Positions 48,171-59,347 of a stretch of DNA of 64,000 nt are shown here, one piece after another (position 1 is the first letter of the stretch; each line of letters begins with the position of its first letter). Below the pieces are notes generated by a model. It was not told the DNA's origin, ran no database searches, and saw only the letters and a list, made by a program, of their open reading frames with translations. Source of the DNA: Luzula sylvatica (Eukaryota; Streptophyta; Magnoliopsida; Poales; Juncaceae); assembly GCA_946800325.1 (NCBI GenBank), contig OX326957.1, positions 50,959,798 through 51,023,797 on the forward strand, given 5' to 3'. A program made the position numbers and the translations under genes.

Positions 48171-49109
48171 CTAATTACTATTGAACTGCAATGGGCTACT
48201 ATAGGTCTTTCCAAAAGACCAATTTGCAGGAACCACATTCTCAAACTCAATTTTTTGTCCATTTGTCAAAATCACAATGAACGAAATGGACTGTTTATCC
48301 ATGCACACACTGGAATGCCAATTAGCACCAGAATTTCTGGACATTTTGATCCATTTTGTCTTTGAGCCTTTGATCGATACAGATTTGATTGATCCCTCTC
48401 CAGCCACATTGCTAATTAGAACCACTAGGAAAAATTCTTTTCCATTAATGGTGAATTTAACTCCTCCTTGCTTTATGCATGGAACCCTGCATTATTAGCA
48501 ATACGAAAAAATTACCATTTTCACATCAACCTTTTATGTTTTATCATTAATTATGATTATAATTAACATCATGTACCTTTGGTATAAAACCGGCACGACT
48601 CCACCTCGTTGCGAGCTAATTTTCTTCCACATTGACTTACCAATGTGGAAATGCTCACTCCCCAGCTTAGGCTCGGTTCGATCATCGAACAACGTGTTAT
48701 AGTTTGTTGGAAAGAATGAAGTTGTCGTGACCGTCACCGACGATGCTTTAATGCATGATTTTGATCTATCATCGTCGCATATAATCTTGTAACATTGTCC
48801 ACATGCCGCACCTTCGGCAAACAAAGCTCGACTCACTGCAGTGCCGTCCTTTTTGTTAGCGTTTATGATGTTGTATCCACACGCTCCACCTGTAACAATC
48901 CACTCAGATCCAATTATTTCTTGAAAGTGAAATTAAGAACGATGGTTAGGAGTTAACAATGAATGTTTTAGAGTACCGCCAAAATTGGAGACACTGTCGT
49001 CATCGTCAAATAATGACACCGTGCCAGTACCGGTTTGGGATTTACTCTCCACTATGTTCGCTTGAAAGAAGATCGATAATAGAACTAGCACTATGACGAG
49101 TTTCGCCAT
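48171..49109 (-). CDS. Divergent expansin (EXPA-like), apparently intact
   Basis: Expansins are secreted wall-loosening proteins with a GH45-like domain and a C-terminal CBM63 domain. Three exons on the minus strand, all with GT-AG borders and matching phases: 49109-48977, 48889-48577 and 48486-48171 (TAG). The start MAKLVIVLVLLSIFF is a clear signal peptide. Domain 1 keeps GGACGY, GAACGQCYKI and the VVPVLYQR end. Domain 2 keeps VPCIKQGGVKFTING, SVSIKG and PANWSFGKTY. The protein has about 253 residues, the normal expansin length. Oddities: the HFD motif expected in EXPA domain 1 reads HFH, the GWCNPP loop is missing, TNxCPPN reads TSFFPTN (a disulfide cysteine lost), and the N-terminal HATFYGG motif is replaced by an Asp-rich stretch. 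No stop or frameshift is seen. Whether it still loosens walls is doubtful. Confidence 0.88.
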
Positions 49110-49518
49110 CGTGGCAAAGAGATAATAAGTGGTAAGAGATCTTAAGAGTTGATATAACTTGATAATCTTGTGTTTAAAGCTTTAACTGAGTGAGGATAGT
49201 AATACTATCATAGTATGATCCTTTGTGGGCATCTTAGCGGTGCGGCAAGATATGAAACGGGTTGCGAGTTTCTCGTGTAGTTTTCGTACACTCGCTATGA
49301 ATATTGTTGCACGTTGATGGCATAGAAAGTTTTGGTCATGAAACAGGGATTAACTAGCACATGTATTATATCGATGGATCCTAATTTGGCGGTTTTAAAT
49401 GTAAGAAAGTCAACTTCTCTGAGATTCTATGTGTTTCTTATTCATCTAGCATATTGGATCATCATCACGTGTTCATTTAATTTGATCTAAGTTCGATACT
49501 TAAGGATCGTAGTTTTCT

Positions 49519-51352
49519 ATATTTTTTTTTTTTTTTTTTTGAAGAAAAATAGAGTAGGCTCTTGCGTCCTACTTCTATTGTTTTGTTAATATCATTAATA
49601 ATAAGGTTTAATTTACAATTTCGAAGATATTGCCTTAAGCAGAAAAAAACTAATCCTAATATCTTCATTTAAACCTTTAAATCCAACTATTAATTAAACC
49701 TCATAAAGAATCCGGCCTTCCTTTCCCGGATAAGGACTCCTAGATCCTTAAGAACCCAGAAATCCTTTTCTGATTTGTTAACATTAACCTAGGTATAAAA
49801 CCCTTGGTCAATATCTGCCGCTCTAAGGAACCCTCTTTCTTCGCCTTTTCCCCTCTTCTTCGTCTTAGCTGCCGATGAGCATGGCGATCGCTTCGCCTTA
49901 TCATCCTCGTAGATCCTCTAATGGCCGCCAATACATCCTCCACTCTAACCGATCCATTTTCTCCATCCATTTCAATCGACAGGTCTCATCTCTCTTCATC
50001 AAGACCGATTCACTTCGTATGACCTCAATCAGTGAAACAAGAGGTAAAACAGACCTTGAATCGCCTCCATCATGTACTTCGACAGGATCAAGCCATTCCC
50101 CTCTGTGATTCGCCTCCTATTGCAAAAAGATCCTTAATCGGCTTAAAATATCCTGAAAGGTACCATTCTCATCTGCTTCTCGTGTTTCTCTTTGGATTTG
50201 TGATCTTTCTTCTTCTGAAAGCTCTGATTGAAACCACCATAGATCTTCATTTCGATTCGGCTCTGAAATTGAATTCAAAGTAAACCCTGGAATTAGGTTT
50301 TGTGCATGATTCAGCTCATCAATCGATCTGTTAGCATTTGATTCATCTATTTCTCTTGTTCCTTCATTAAGATTTGCTTGATTCCTTGCATTCTCCTCTT
50401 CTAAGCTAAATCCTTGACTTTGATTTCCTGAAAAATTTATTTGATTAGTGTAGAGTGTGCAATTTATAGATTCGGTGTCTAAATTAGGAGAAAAACAATT
50501 AGAATTTAAGTCTTGTGCATATATATCATTATAATCTGTGATATTTGAATTAATAGCTAACTGATTTAATTTGTATTCATAGATGATTTGGTCAGCTATT
50601 TGCCTTTCAGAGAATGAGTGATTTTTGAAGGTTCTTCTACATCTTTCAAGCCAAATTTGATAAAGCAATAAACAGATAAGTATTTTATATTCCTTTGTTT
50701 CTTTTTTATCTAAAATAAGTTCTAGAGGTTGAAATTCAGATTGGCTTGGAATTCCTAATATACCATGAACTATGGACCAAACTGTTTTAGTATAGTTACA
50801 TTGACTTGTCAAATGTATAACATTTTCTTCACTATTTTTGCAGAGAACACATCTATTAATTAAAAACCAGCCTCTCTTCTTCAAGTTATCAACAGTGAGT
50901 ATTTTATTCAGATACAATAACCAAATAAACAATTTAATTTTTAATTGAATTTTTATTTTCCATAATTTATTAAAATATGCCTTAATATATACCCCTTTAA
51001 CCAAGGTTTGATATGTACTTTTGCAGGTGAACTCTTTATTACAATTCCAAGACCATTGGAATGCATCTTTTTGTGATGGATCTAAATCAAGTGTACTACA
51101 TAATTGCTCTAGCTGAACAAACTGCTCTTGTGCAACCAAAGATAAAGGTACATTTATTCCTAATGTGTTATACAGATTTGTTTCATTTAGCATGTGCATG
51201 AAATATTCCACAGTACCATGTTTATTTTCTGAAAAAAAAACATGATCATTATTTGTATGTTTAAAAGTTATTTCTATATTTATTGTCTGGAAATTTATTT
51301 GCTCCACTGACAACTTGGACCAAGTGAATAATGAGTTGATTTTGAGATACAA
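49519..51352 (-). mobile_element. LINE (L1-type) 3' portion with a 411-codon open frame
   Basis: An uninterrupted minus-strand frame (51352-50117) holds the zf-RVT reverse-transcriptase zinc-binding domain: FTCKSTYQTLV, then IQLKIKLFIWLLYLNK, then the metal-binding CVLC, then H..SQC and a W. An about 180-residue Asn/Ser/Gln-rich tail follows, longer than usual. Beyond the stop comes a roughly 570-bp 3' UTR and a T22 run at 49519-49540, which is the poly(A) tail on the minus strand. Reverse transcriptase and endonuclease are absent, so the copy is 5'-truncated. A TATA-like motif and a plus-strand frame (49875-50108) lie inside the UTR and look fortuitous. Confidence 0.82.
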
Positions 51353-51429
51353 TTTAGAAACTAAAATTGTGAAATTGTTTTGTATGTTTAAAAGTTATTT
51401 AGTATGATCATTATTTGTATGTTAAAATT

Positions 51430-52430
51430 TTATTATAGGATTTCCAATCAAACAGACCATAGTCGACTGCAACGACTCATTGCGGACTGCACACCAGACC
51501 ATTGATCGACGCAACGACTGATCATTACGGGAAGAAATCATGACAAATTTCTTCAATTTCTTTGTTTCTTTGTCTCCGGTCCTTCGATGCTCGGCATATC
51601 TCTCTATTAGCAACTGTTCTTTTGAGAATTGTAATAAACTAAGAGATAAAATAGTCGAAAGAAAATGAATATACAATCATTTTGGCCGAAATGAGTGCCG
51701 AAATGTCGATACGAAAATCACTCATTAGTTTGTATCCGGCCTGAAAGGGTAAACATTTTTTATTTCATATATGATAATCCGTATGAAAAACGAGGCTCCG
51801 TAATATGATAGAAGATGAATTTCTTGCTGATATTTTTGATTGTGCATATTGAAAGAAAGACTAAAAAAAATTGTACTTCATAATTAAAAATTTCAAAATT
51901 TTAAAAAGAGCCAAAAGATAGGCTTTATAAGGATATTAATTAAAATAGATACGTCAATACTTACATTATATAGTTTGCTCCTTTTGTAAATTTAACTATA
52001 ATTAAAATATTTCGTATCGTTAGAAGATTGTAATATTGTGTTAGGTTAGCTCCAAGGATAAAAGGATTGTAATATTGTGTGTAAATAACTTTTTATTTTA
52101 ATATATACCAAAAGACATTGCTTTTGTCAAAAAAATAAAAATATGTTTCGTATCATATATGTTAGTTAACAATTGAAATAAAAAATGTTTCATCTTATTT
52201 ATATTTAGCCCCCCCAATAATATGTTTAAGATCCGCCATTAGCCCGTTCTATACTATACTCAAGATCCATATTTGAATTATTGTATTTATATCAGTATAT
52301 TATTTTATAGAATCAATTTCCAGATATTATTCGTGTCCAAAAATATTAAATCAGACATGCGTACACAATTGTATTCACGAGTCAAGTCAAAAGCGATAAA
52401 AGGGTTGATTTGATGAGTAGATGCGCGAAC
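51430..52430. other. Gene-free stretch
   Basis: A direct repeat of 'gatcattatttgtatgtt' (51242 and 51405) borders the LINE frame. No gene seen after it. Confidence 0.4.
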
Positions 52431-52459
52431 GGACCTTGCAAGAGAGACGAGAGGCCATC

Positions 52460-52474
52460 ATCAAGAGAGAGAGA

Positions 52475-52520
<46 letters not shown>
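52460..52520. repeat. (GA)n microsatellite
   Basis: About 60 bp of GA repeats. It makes Arg-Glu and Ser-Leu repeat frames on the two strands that are not genes. Confidence 0.95.
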
Positions 52521-52522
<2 letters not shown>

Positions 52523-52529
52523 ACATAAA

Positions 52530-55500
52530 CATTGGTGGCGAGTGGAGCGATTAGGTTTGGTGGTGCATTGGCAAGATAGAAAAGTTCCGGGACTGAAAAT
52601 TCCGTTCATCGCCTCAGAGGCAATACATGAAGAAGAGATACATTGTATTTTGAAATACACAATACTAACAATACCCCACACAATTGCGCTGGACGGCATA
52701 TGTCCTTTATTTTACAAAAAGAAATTGAAATATTTAGCTGGAATTTTTATTTGCGATGTTGTTCTTGTTGACGATGGAAGTAATGCATTAAGCAATAATC
52801 CAAACATTCATAATATTCACAATTAATTAATATTTTATTATATCAACTTTTTCCCCATAAAACCTTACTGCACAATCATTTGTTTCTGGCCTAAGAAATT
52901 TCATTACAACTTAAAGTAATCAATATTTTCCCCTTAAATTGCCCTCATAAATCAACAATCACCCCTTCGAACGACCTGTTTGGTCAAATTATATATTGTA
53001 CAAATCGAATGAACAATTATTTATGAAAGGACATTATATATTTGTACGCAAGTAGAATGCAAGTCCAATTATATATTGACTCAAATAAAGTAAAATAAGT
53101 CAATAAACCTGAAAATATCAAAACATCTTTTCCTCTGAATGAAAAAACACATAACAAAAATTTAAAATATTTTGAATGTTTATTTCTAGATTTCAATTTG
53201 AATGCAGAATTAATTAATTTGTTAGATGAATTCGAATCCAATTTATTGAAAAAACACATAACAAAAATTCAAAATTCTATATTTTTAATGTTTAAATATA
53301 AATTTTAAGTACTTACCATCCAAGTCGATAGTATACTCACTTTTGCTCTGTGTTTACCGATACTAATTAACTACACAAAATATGAAAAAAAAAACAGAGA
53401 TAAAAAAATATATTGAGTGAAATATTTAGGATATAATTTGAAAAAAGATCTGGATCTGGCTACCCGATTTCAAAAATATCCAAAAAAAATGTAATTGAGA
53501 CAATAACTGCCATATATTATGGTAATTAATTTTGAAAAAAAAAATTTACCATCGTAAAACTGAAAATATTACCTTTCGTAGCACAATTTAATGTTTTTCC
53601 TTGTGAAAATTTCTATGATAATCTTGCATGCATTGCTTTGAAATTTTATAAAAACAAAATATCACAAAATATTTACTTGACAAAAAGAACCTATGAATCA
53701 AACACATTTAAAATGTGGTACTTTAAAAGATGTTTCAAATCAGAAATCTATAAAATAGCCCTATAATATATTTCATAATTTGAGAAATATGCATTGATAA
53801 AGCCTACAGAATTTCAAAAATATTTTTGAAATGCGGAAATATCAGAAATTGTTGTATAAATATCTTACAAGTTCAAAATTACTGTTATAAATTGTCAAAA
53901 TATCCAGTATATCACTAAAATGAAAAAAAAATTAGTGAAAACTCAACAAACCCATGAAATATACTCTTTAAAATGTCAAAATTTGAAAAATAGTTTCAAG
54001 ATCTGAAAAAATGAATTGTCAAAATTTCAAGAATACTCTTCAAAATTCTGGAAATGTACAATATATCCCTAAACTATGCATAAATACTTAATTCTCAAAT
54101 AAATAAAGTAGTACATTGGATTTAAAATATATACCAAACAGCATATTTTGCATCAAAACTGTGCTAGTTAGAAATAAACAATTAGGGCTTTTACCAAATA
54201 ATGATAATCTGCATCAGGAACCGTGCCGTGCAAATCGATTGAGTTTAGATCGGCAAAGGAAAGAATTTGTCAAACAATCTTAAGCTAGATTTTTTATAAT
54301 TCTCATTGAATAATTAATTAGTTACCTTGTTCTCCTTTCTGCTTTTGCGATAATTTGAGGTATTTCGATATGGGCACTCGATACAAATTGCAAAAATTAG
54401 TTCGTAGAAGAAGGTATACAAAATCAAATTAATTGCAATGAAATGTAAACTGAAAGTCGAAATATACATAAAACTTAACTTACCAATCGACAGAAAAATT
54501 AATACAGCACATAATAATCTGTGCAAAACAATTAACCAACAAAGCATTTGATTTTTGAAATAACGAATTTAATAAAGTACACATCAATTTAATAAAGGTC
54601 TAATGGACGACCAATTAAATCACCAAAGATTTTTTTCTGATGATGATACCAGTGCAGCAATCAGATTCCCCATTTCAAATTCAATCTTGAAAAATTATAA
54701 ACTCGTTTCCTTTTGGGATTTAATCTGCATAGAGGACAAAATACAAGAGTAAGATTGTTCAAACACATTATAGCGAGCTGTTTCCGACATTTTAGGTGTC
54801 CTAGTCCGAATATATACTTGTTATTCGTATTATCAACAAAAGTATTTGTCGTAAAAATAAAATTATAAATTATAAATGTATATTTGAAACTAAAAATAAC
54901 AAAAAAAATATGTTGTTATACATTGAATTCGTGATCTACGAAATCATAATTAAATTAGTTACCTACCAATTCTACTATATCGTATTTATATTCCATGTCA
55001 AAACATAATATAATACTAAATCATAAAAAATTGTATCATTATCAATTGATGTTCTATCTCGTGGACTTGCTGAACTTGTGCATTGAATGTGGAATCAAAC
55101 AAGCCCAATATCAGGTCTGTTTACCCGTTTTCATCCTTACAATTACAATGCAGTACAAGAAATATGTTGTTTGTACAAAAGAAAATTGGCCCATTTGACC
55201 TATCTAATTATTTAGGGCTAAGCCCAACAATTCTGAAGCATAATTTAACTCAGTTGTTGATTAAGGTGTTGTCGTGTATCACTTGAGGTTGATTCATAAT
55301 TTTAATTTTTTTTTGAGTAATTGGATATCTTCTCTAGAGTCGGTAAAGATGATCCAAACTCGAAAGACCGACTCGAGTAACCGATTCGACAAGATCAAAC
55401 ATAATTTAGAAAAATCAAACAATCCTATTCGTACCGATCCAGGATTAAATGATCCGAATCCAAAATAAGATGTTTTATACGATACTCGAATTTGATTCGA

Positions 55501-56460
55501 TCCGAAATCGAGTAATTCGAGACCCGAATATAACTCGAATTTAGTGGTTGATTCAAATTTTATAGTTTGGAATTTTAGTTAATATTTTTGTCTCGAACCG
55601 AAATCAATTCAAACCTGACATAACCCAAACTCAAAATATTTGATCTAAACACTTAATTTAACTCGAAAAAAATCCGATCAAAATAAAACCCGAACACTAC
55701 CCGACCCGACCCGACCCGATCCGAATTAAGTTCACCCAAATATAATTCGGACATAAAAATTATCCGAATTCGAAAATACCAACCTGATTTGCCACCTCTA
55801 ATCTTATCACACTCTCATTTAGTTAACATTTTAATTTTGAATACTTCATTCGTGTTTTGACACGTTAATTAGTTATCAAATCATAAATTAATATAATTAA
55901 ACAATAAATTAGAACGTCAAATCCAGGTAATGTGAAGAGAGTTTTTGGGATATACATTACTACTTTTTTGTATACAAGATGGCCCATGAAATAAAAGCTT
56001 TTTGGCAAAGAATGGGTGCATAATTTTTCCGTAATAAATTCTAAACAAATATCATGTTAATGAGAATGATAACTTAGGATGTCATATCAAAGTTCTTAGT
56101 ACTGATGAAACTAGTTGGAAATTGAACTAGAACTATGGAACTTGTAAATTAAGGAACAAATTCAATTGAAGATCTCAAATAAGTAGAAGTGATCCCAATA
56201 ATAACATGCAAAGAGAAATATGTACATAACAATTATTGAACAAATCAATTGCGTGAAAGATCGATCGAAATTCGTTAAACAAATATTGCTTGATAATAAG
56301 ATAGCAAATCAATTAGCAAAATGGCTGAAAACCAAACCAAATTCTAAATCTAAAATTACCGACTGAGTTAAGTGACGACGGGCAACATAAGGACTTGTAA
56401 ACACACCTCGGCACGCCACAAAACCCTTAATTAATCAATCAATCACTTGATTACAACCCC
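52530..56460. other. Gene-free stretch of about 3.9 kb
   Basis: No gene recognised. A hydrophobic frame at 54547-54314 (minus) matches nothing I know. At 55320-55800 'cccgacccgacccgacc' and 'ctcgaat/attcgag' motifs form a MITE-like block similar in style to 45217-46337, with no clear ends. Confidence 0.45.
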
Positions 56461-56466
56461 TATAAT

Positions 56467-57718
56467 CTAGTAGAACTGTTGAGAGCTCGTAAAAGTCTGT
56501 CCAAAATACCAGTATGTGGGGGCTATATCTACAAAAATTAGGGTTTGGCCATCTGTGGTGGTTACACTTAAAGACATCGATTGCCCGTTTAGATATGCGT
56601 TAGATTGCCAATTCGCCCCCCAATTTTTACAAAGTGTCATCCAGCCTGTATTGCAACCTTTTATCGAAATGGATTGGATCGAACCGCCTCCCCCTACATT
56701 TGTGACCAGAACTAGCTGGAAGTAGTCATGGCCGGATATTGTGAACCGTACTCCACCTTTCTTCGAGCATGAAACCCTAAATGTTATTGACCCAACATGT
56801 TATTAATTAGTCAAAATCTCAAAGTTTTTGGCATATTTTTCATGAATTTGTAATTTCATTGTATGTAGTAGATTGATTACAATATGTAAAAAGGAAGTAT
56901 AAATTTAATAAATTCTTTAATTTTAGCAATTTAATATTTATTAAGTTTATTCTTGCTAGCAAGTATGTTGAAAATTAACATTCTTATTAAATCCTATAAT
57001 AGTATACTGGTTTGATCCTGTTGTTAAGGAGTTTATAGGCACAGTTTGAGCATTCTAATATAGATAAACTATAATTAGAGTGATTTAAATAAATATTAAG
57101 ATCATTATTTAGAACTGAAAACTTATTTGAGGCCAATATACTGTCTTAAACTTATAAGAACTATTTGTGCTTGGAAAGTAATATACCTTTGGTACTTGAC
57201 CGGAATAATGCCGGCTTGAAAAACACCAATCTTTTGCCAGGCCGGCTGAGCCATATCAAAATGACATTGAGGCGGGTTGCACCAACCACCATTATCACTC
57301 GCAAGAGCGTAATTAGGCGGGCATAAGTTTGTAACAGTAACAATAACAGATGCTCCGGGCAAACAATATTGTTTATTGGCATTATAATCGCACGTTATTT
57401 TGTAACATTCTCCACATGCTGCACCGTCATTGAATAGGGCCGTACTAAGCGCGGTATTGTCCGCACCATAGCCGGCAGAGTACAAGTCGCCATATCCACA
57501 CGCACCACCTTTGTAAATTAAGATTGTCAAATTGTGTTAATAATAATAAATGCGAAAAAAGAGTAAGTATTCCTACCCATCGTTCCAGAAGCATCACTTC
57601 CGCCATAAAAGGTTGCGGTGCCGCTCTTCGTGCCGGAATCATAACTTTCTACTTTGTTTCCTGATAAGAATAGAACCAGCACGGCTAGCTCGATAATGAA
57701 CATGACTTGCGGCTCCAT
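56467..57718 (-). CDS. Alpha-expansin, intact
   Basis: A secreted cell-wall-loosening protein. Three exons on the minus strand: 57718-57577, 57508-57187 and 56776-56467 (TAG), with matching phases and two introns at the usual EXPA places. The signal peptide (MEPQVMFIIELAVLVLFLSG) is followed by ATFYGGSDASGTMGGACGYG, the canonical EXPA start. Domain 1 holds GAACGECYKITC, NLCPPNY, GGWCNPP and the diagnostic HFD, then AGIIPVKYQR. Domain 2 holds GGVRFTISGHDYF, LVTNVGGGGSI, GANWQSNAYLNGQS and YWYFGQTF. About 257 residues, normal length. An in-frame upstream ATG at 57745 would add nine residues before the signal peptide, so 57718 is preferred. It lies about 7 kb upstream (on this strand) of the divergent expansin and could be its ancestor's tandem partner. 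Confidence 0.95.
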
Positions 57719-57749
57719 CTCGCTCTCTCGAATATATATCGACAATCAA

Positions 57750-59340
57750 AGAACTAGAGAGAGAAGGTAATCGAGCAGGTTCGAGAAGTAGTCGAAAGTG
57801 TGGTTAAGTAAGAAGAGTGAGGAAAGTGAGTGGAAAGAAAGGACGTTGATTGTATGAGAATCAAAGATAATTTGCACATGTTCATAGTTGAAAAGTGAAA
57901 CCCATGCACAAGCTTGTGCATAATTTACGGGACTTAATCGAGTTTTTAGTTAATTATATACTATTTTTTTGCATTTTAACTATCTTGGATTATGTGTGGG
58001 GCGAGTTGTTTTCCTATTAGTCAACCCCATATCAATTAGTTATCTTTACTTAATTACATTTTCTTGTTTCCTGTACTATATTTCATGTGCTAAAAGAAAA
58101 TTCGAACAAATCGTTCTTAGAGTTCGAGCCGAAATGATTTCAATATTTTAGGTATTTCTCCAACTTCTTCGAAGCTTCTTTCTGTCTAGGTATTACATGA
58201 CGAAAGGGGAGTCATATTAGGCTCCTCTGAGTACACTTCAACATTCTTAATTAATATGACATTGAGAATAGTTGATTCATAATTGAACTAATCAACATTC
58301 AAATTAACATATAATTAACATGTAAAATTAAATTAACAATTAATTGGTAATTCAATTTTACATGTTACATTAATTGAGACATTATTTATCGCTATTAATC
58401 GCATTAAGAGTATTGGGATGTATTTTAGTAAATAATATAGTTCAAATATAATAACCGTTTCAAAATCTGAAACTAATTCGTATTTGTGCTCGATAATATC
58501 CGAATCATATTCGTATAATATCTGAATCAAATTTGTATACGGATATTATTCGTACGGATACGGAATCGGTATTCAACCCCAATGGATGGGCAATGTACTT
58601 GTTTGGGATCTAATCACCCGGTTTTGGGTTCTAAATTTCTAATGATTGAATTATAAATGATATATTTATGTTTATAGGTTGGTAGGAGTCTATAGTAGAG
58701 ATTCTCTGAAATTAATGCACAAGTCACATACTCACATGTATGAGCACGCATCTCTATTCATGTATATTCACATAAATGAAATTCAGCCTCAAACCTCTAA
58801 TAACATAAATCTGTAGTTCCTATACTACTCATACTAATTACAAGACAAATTCACATTTTTTAAGTACAACTAATTGAGTTAATGATTGATGATCATAACT
58901 AATTCATAACCATGTGAATATCATAAGATCTAGTGAAATTAGTCATTGCAAAACTAAATACTCCTCAACTTAGTGATTAGTCAACTATAAACATTGATTA
59001 TTTTCACTTATTTTTTAAATATTAAATAAATAGTTACATGGTAGATTTCATTGGCATTAATTCTCTCTCTTTTAAGTTTTACAAAAATTTACTTCATATC
59101 ATAACAAAACCTTTGCTCTACTCATCAATATGACATTTCATCCACCACGATGAAGATAAAATTATTATGTTTCAAATAATTTAGTCTTTTTATTCTCCCA
59201 CACAAAAGTAATCCAAAAAATTATCATGTTTCAAATAATTTAGTTTTTTATTCGCCCACACAAAAGTAATCACAATATAAAAGGTCATAAAGTAAACAAA
59301 AATTGATAATATAAGGTCAAAATTGCTTTGAAAGGCTTAA
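57750..59340. other. Intergenic
   Basis: The upstream region of the alpha-expansin (GA-rich 5' leader at about 57740-57840) and the 3' side of the IF3 gene. No gene seen. A tract 'ttatcatgtttcaaataatttag' is duplicated at about 59160 and 59220. Confidence 0.5.
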
Positions 59341-59347
59341 ACTAACT

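Noticed and set aside
49740..50108. A short gene with TATA box on the plus strand
   Set aside because: It lies inside what reads as the 3' UTR of the LINE on the minus strand, before its poly(A) tail; no homology recognised.
52410..52826. A 138-codon frame over the GA microsatellite
   Set aside because: Its first third is an Arg-Glu translation of (GA)n, and the remainder matches nothing and has no splice or promoter support.
54314..54547. A hydrophobic membrane-protein-like frame
   Set aside because: Poly-Leu/Ile/Phe from T-rich DNA; no family motif, and no matching exons around it.
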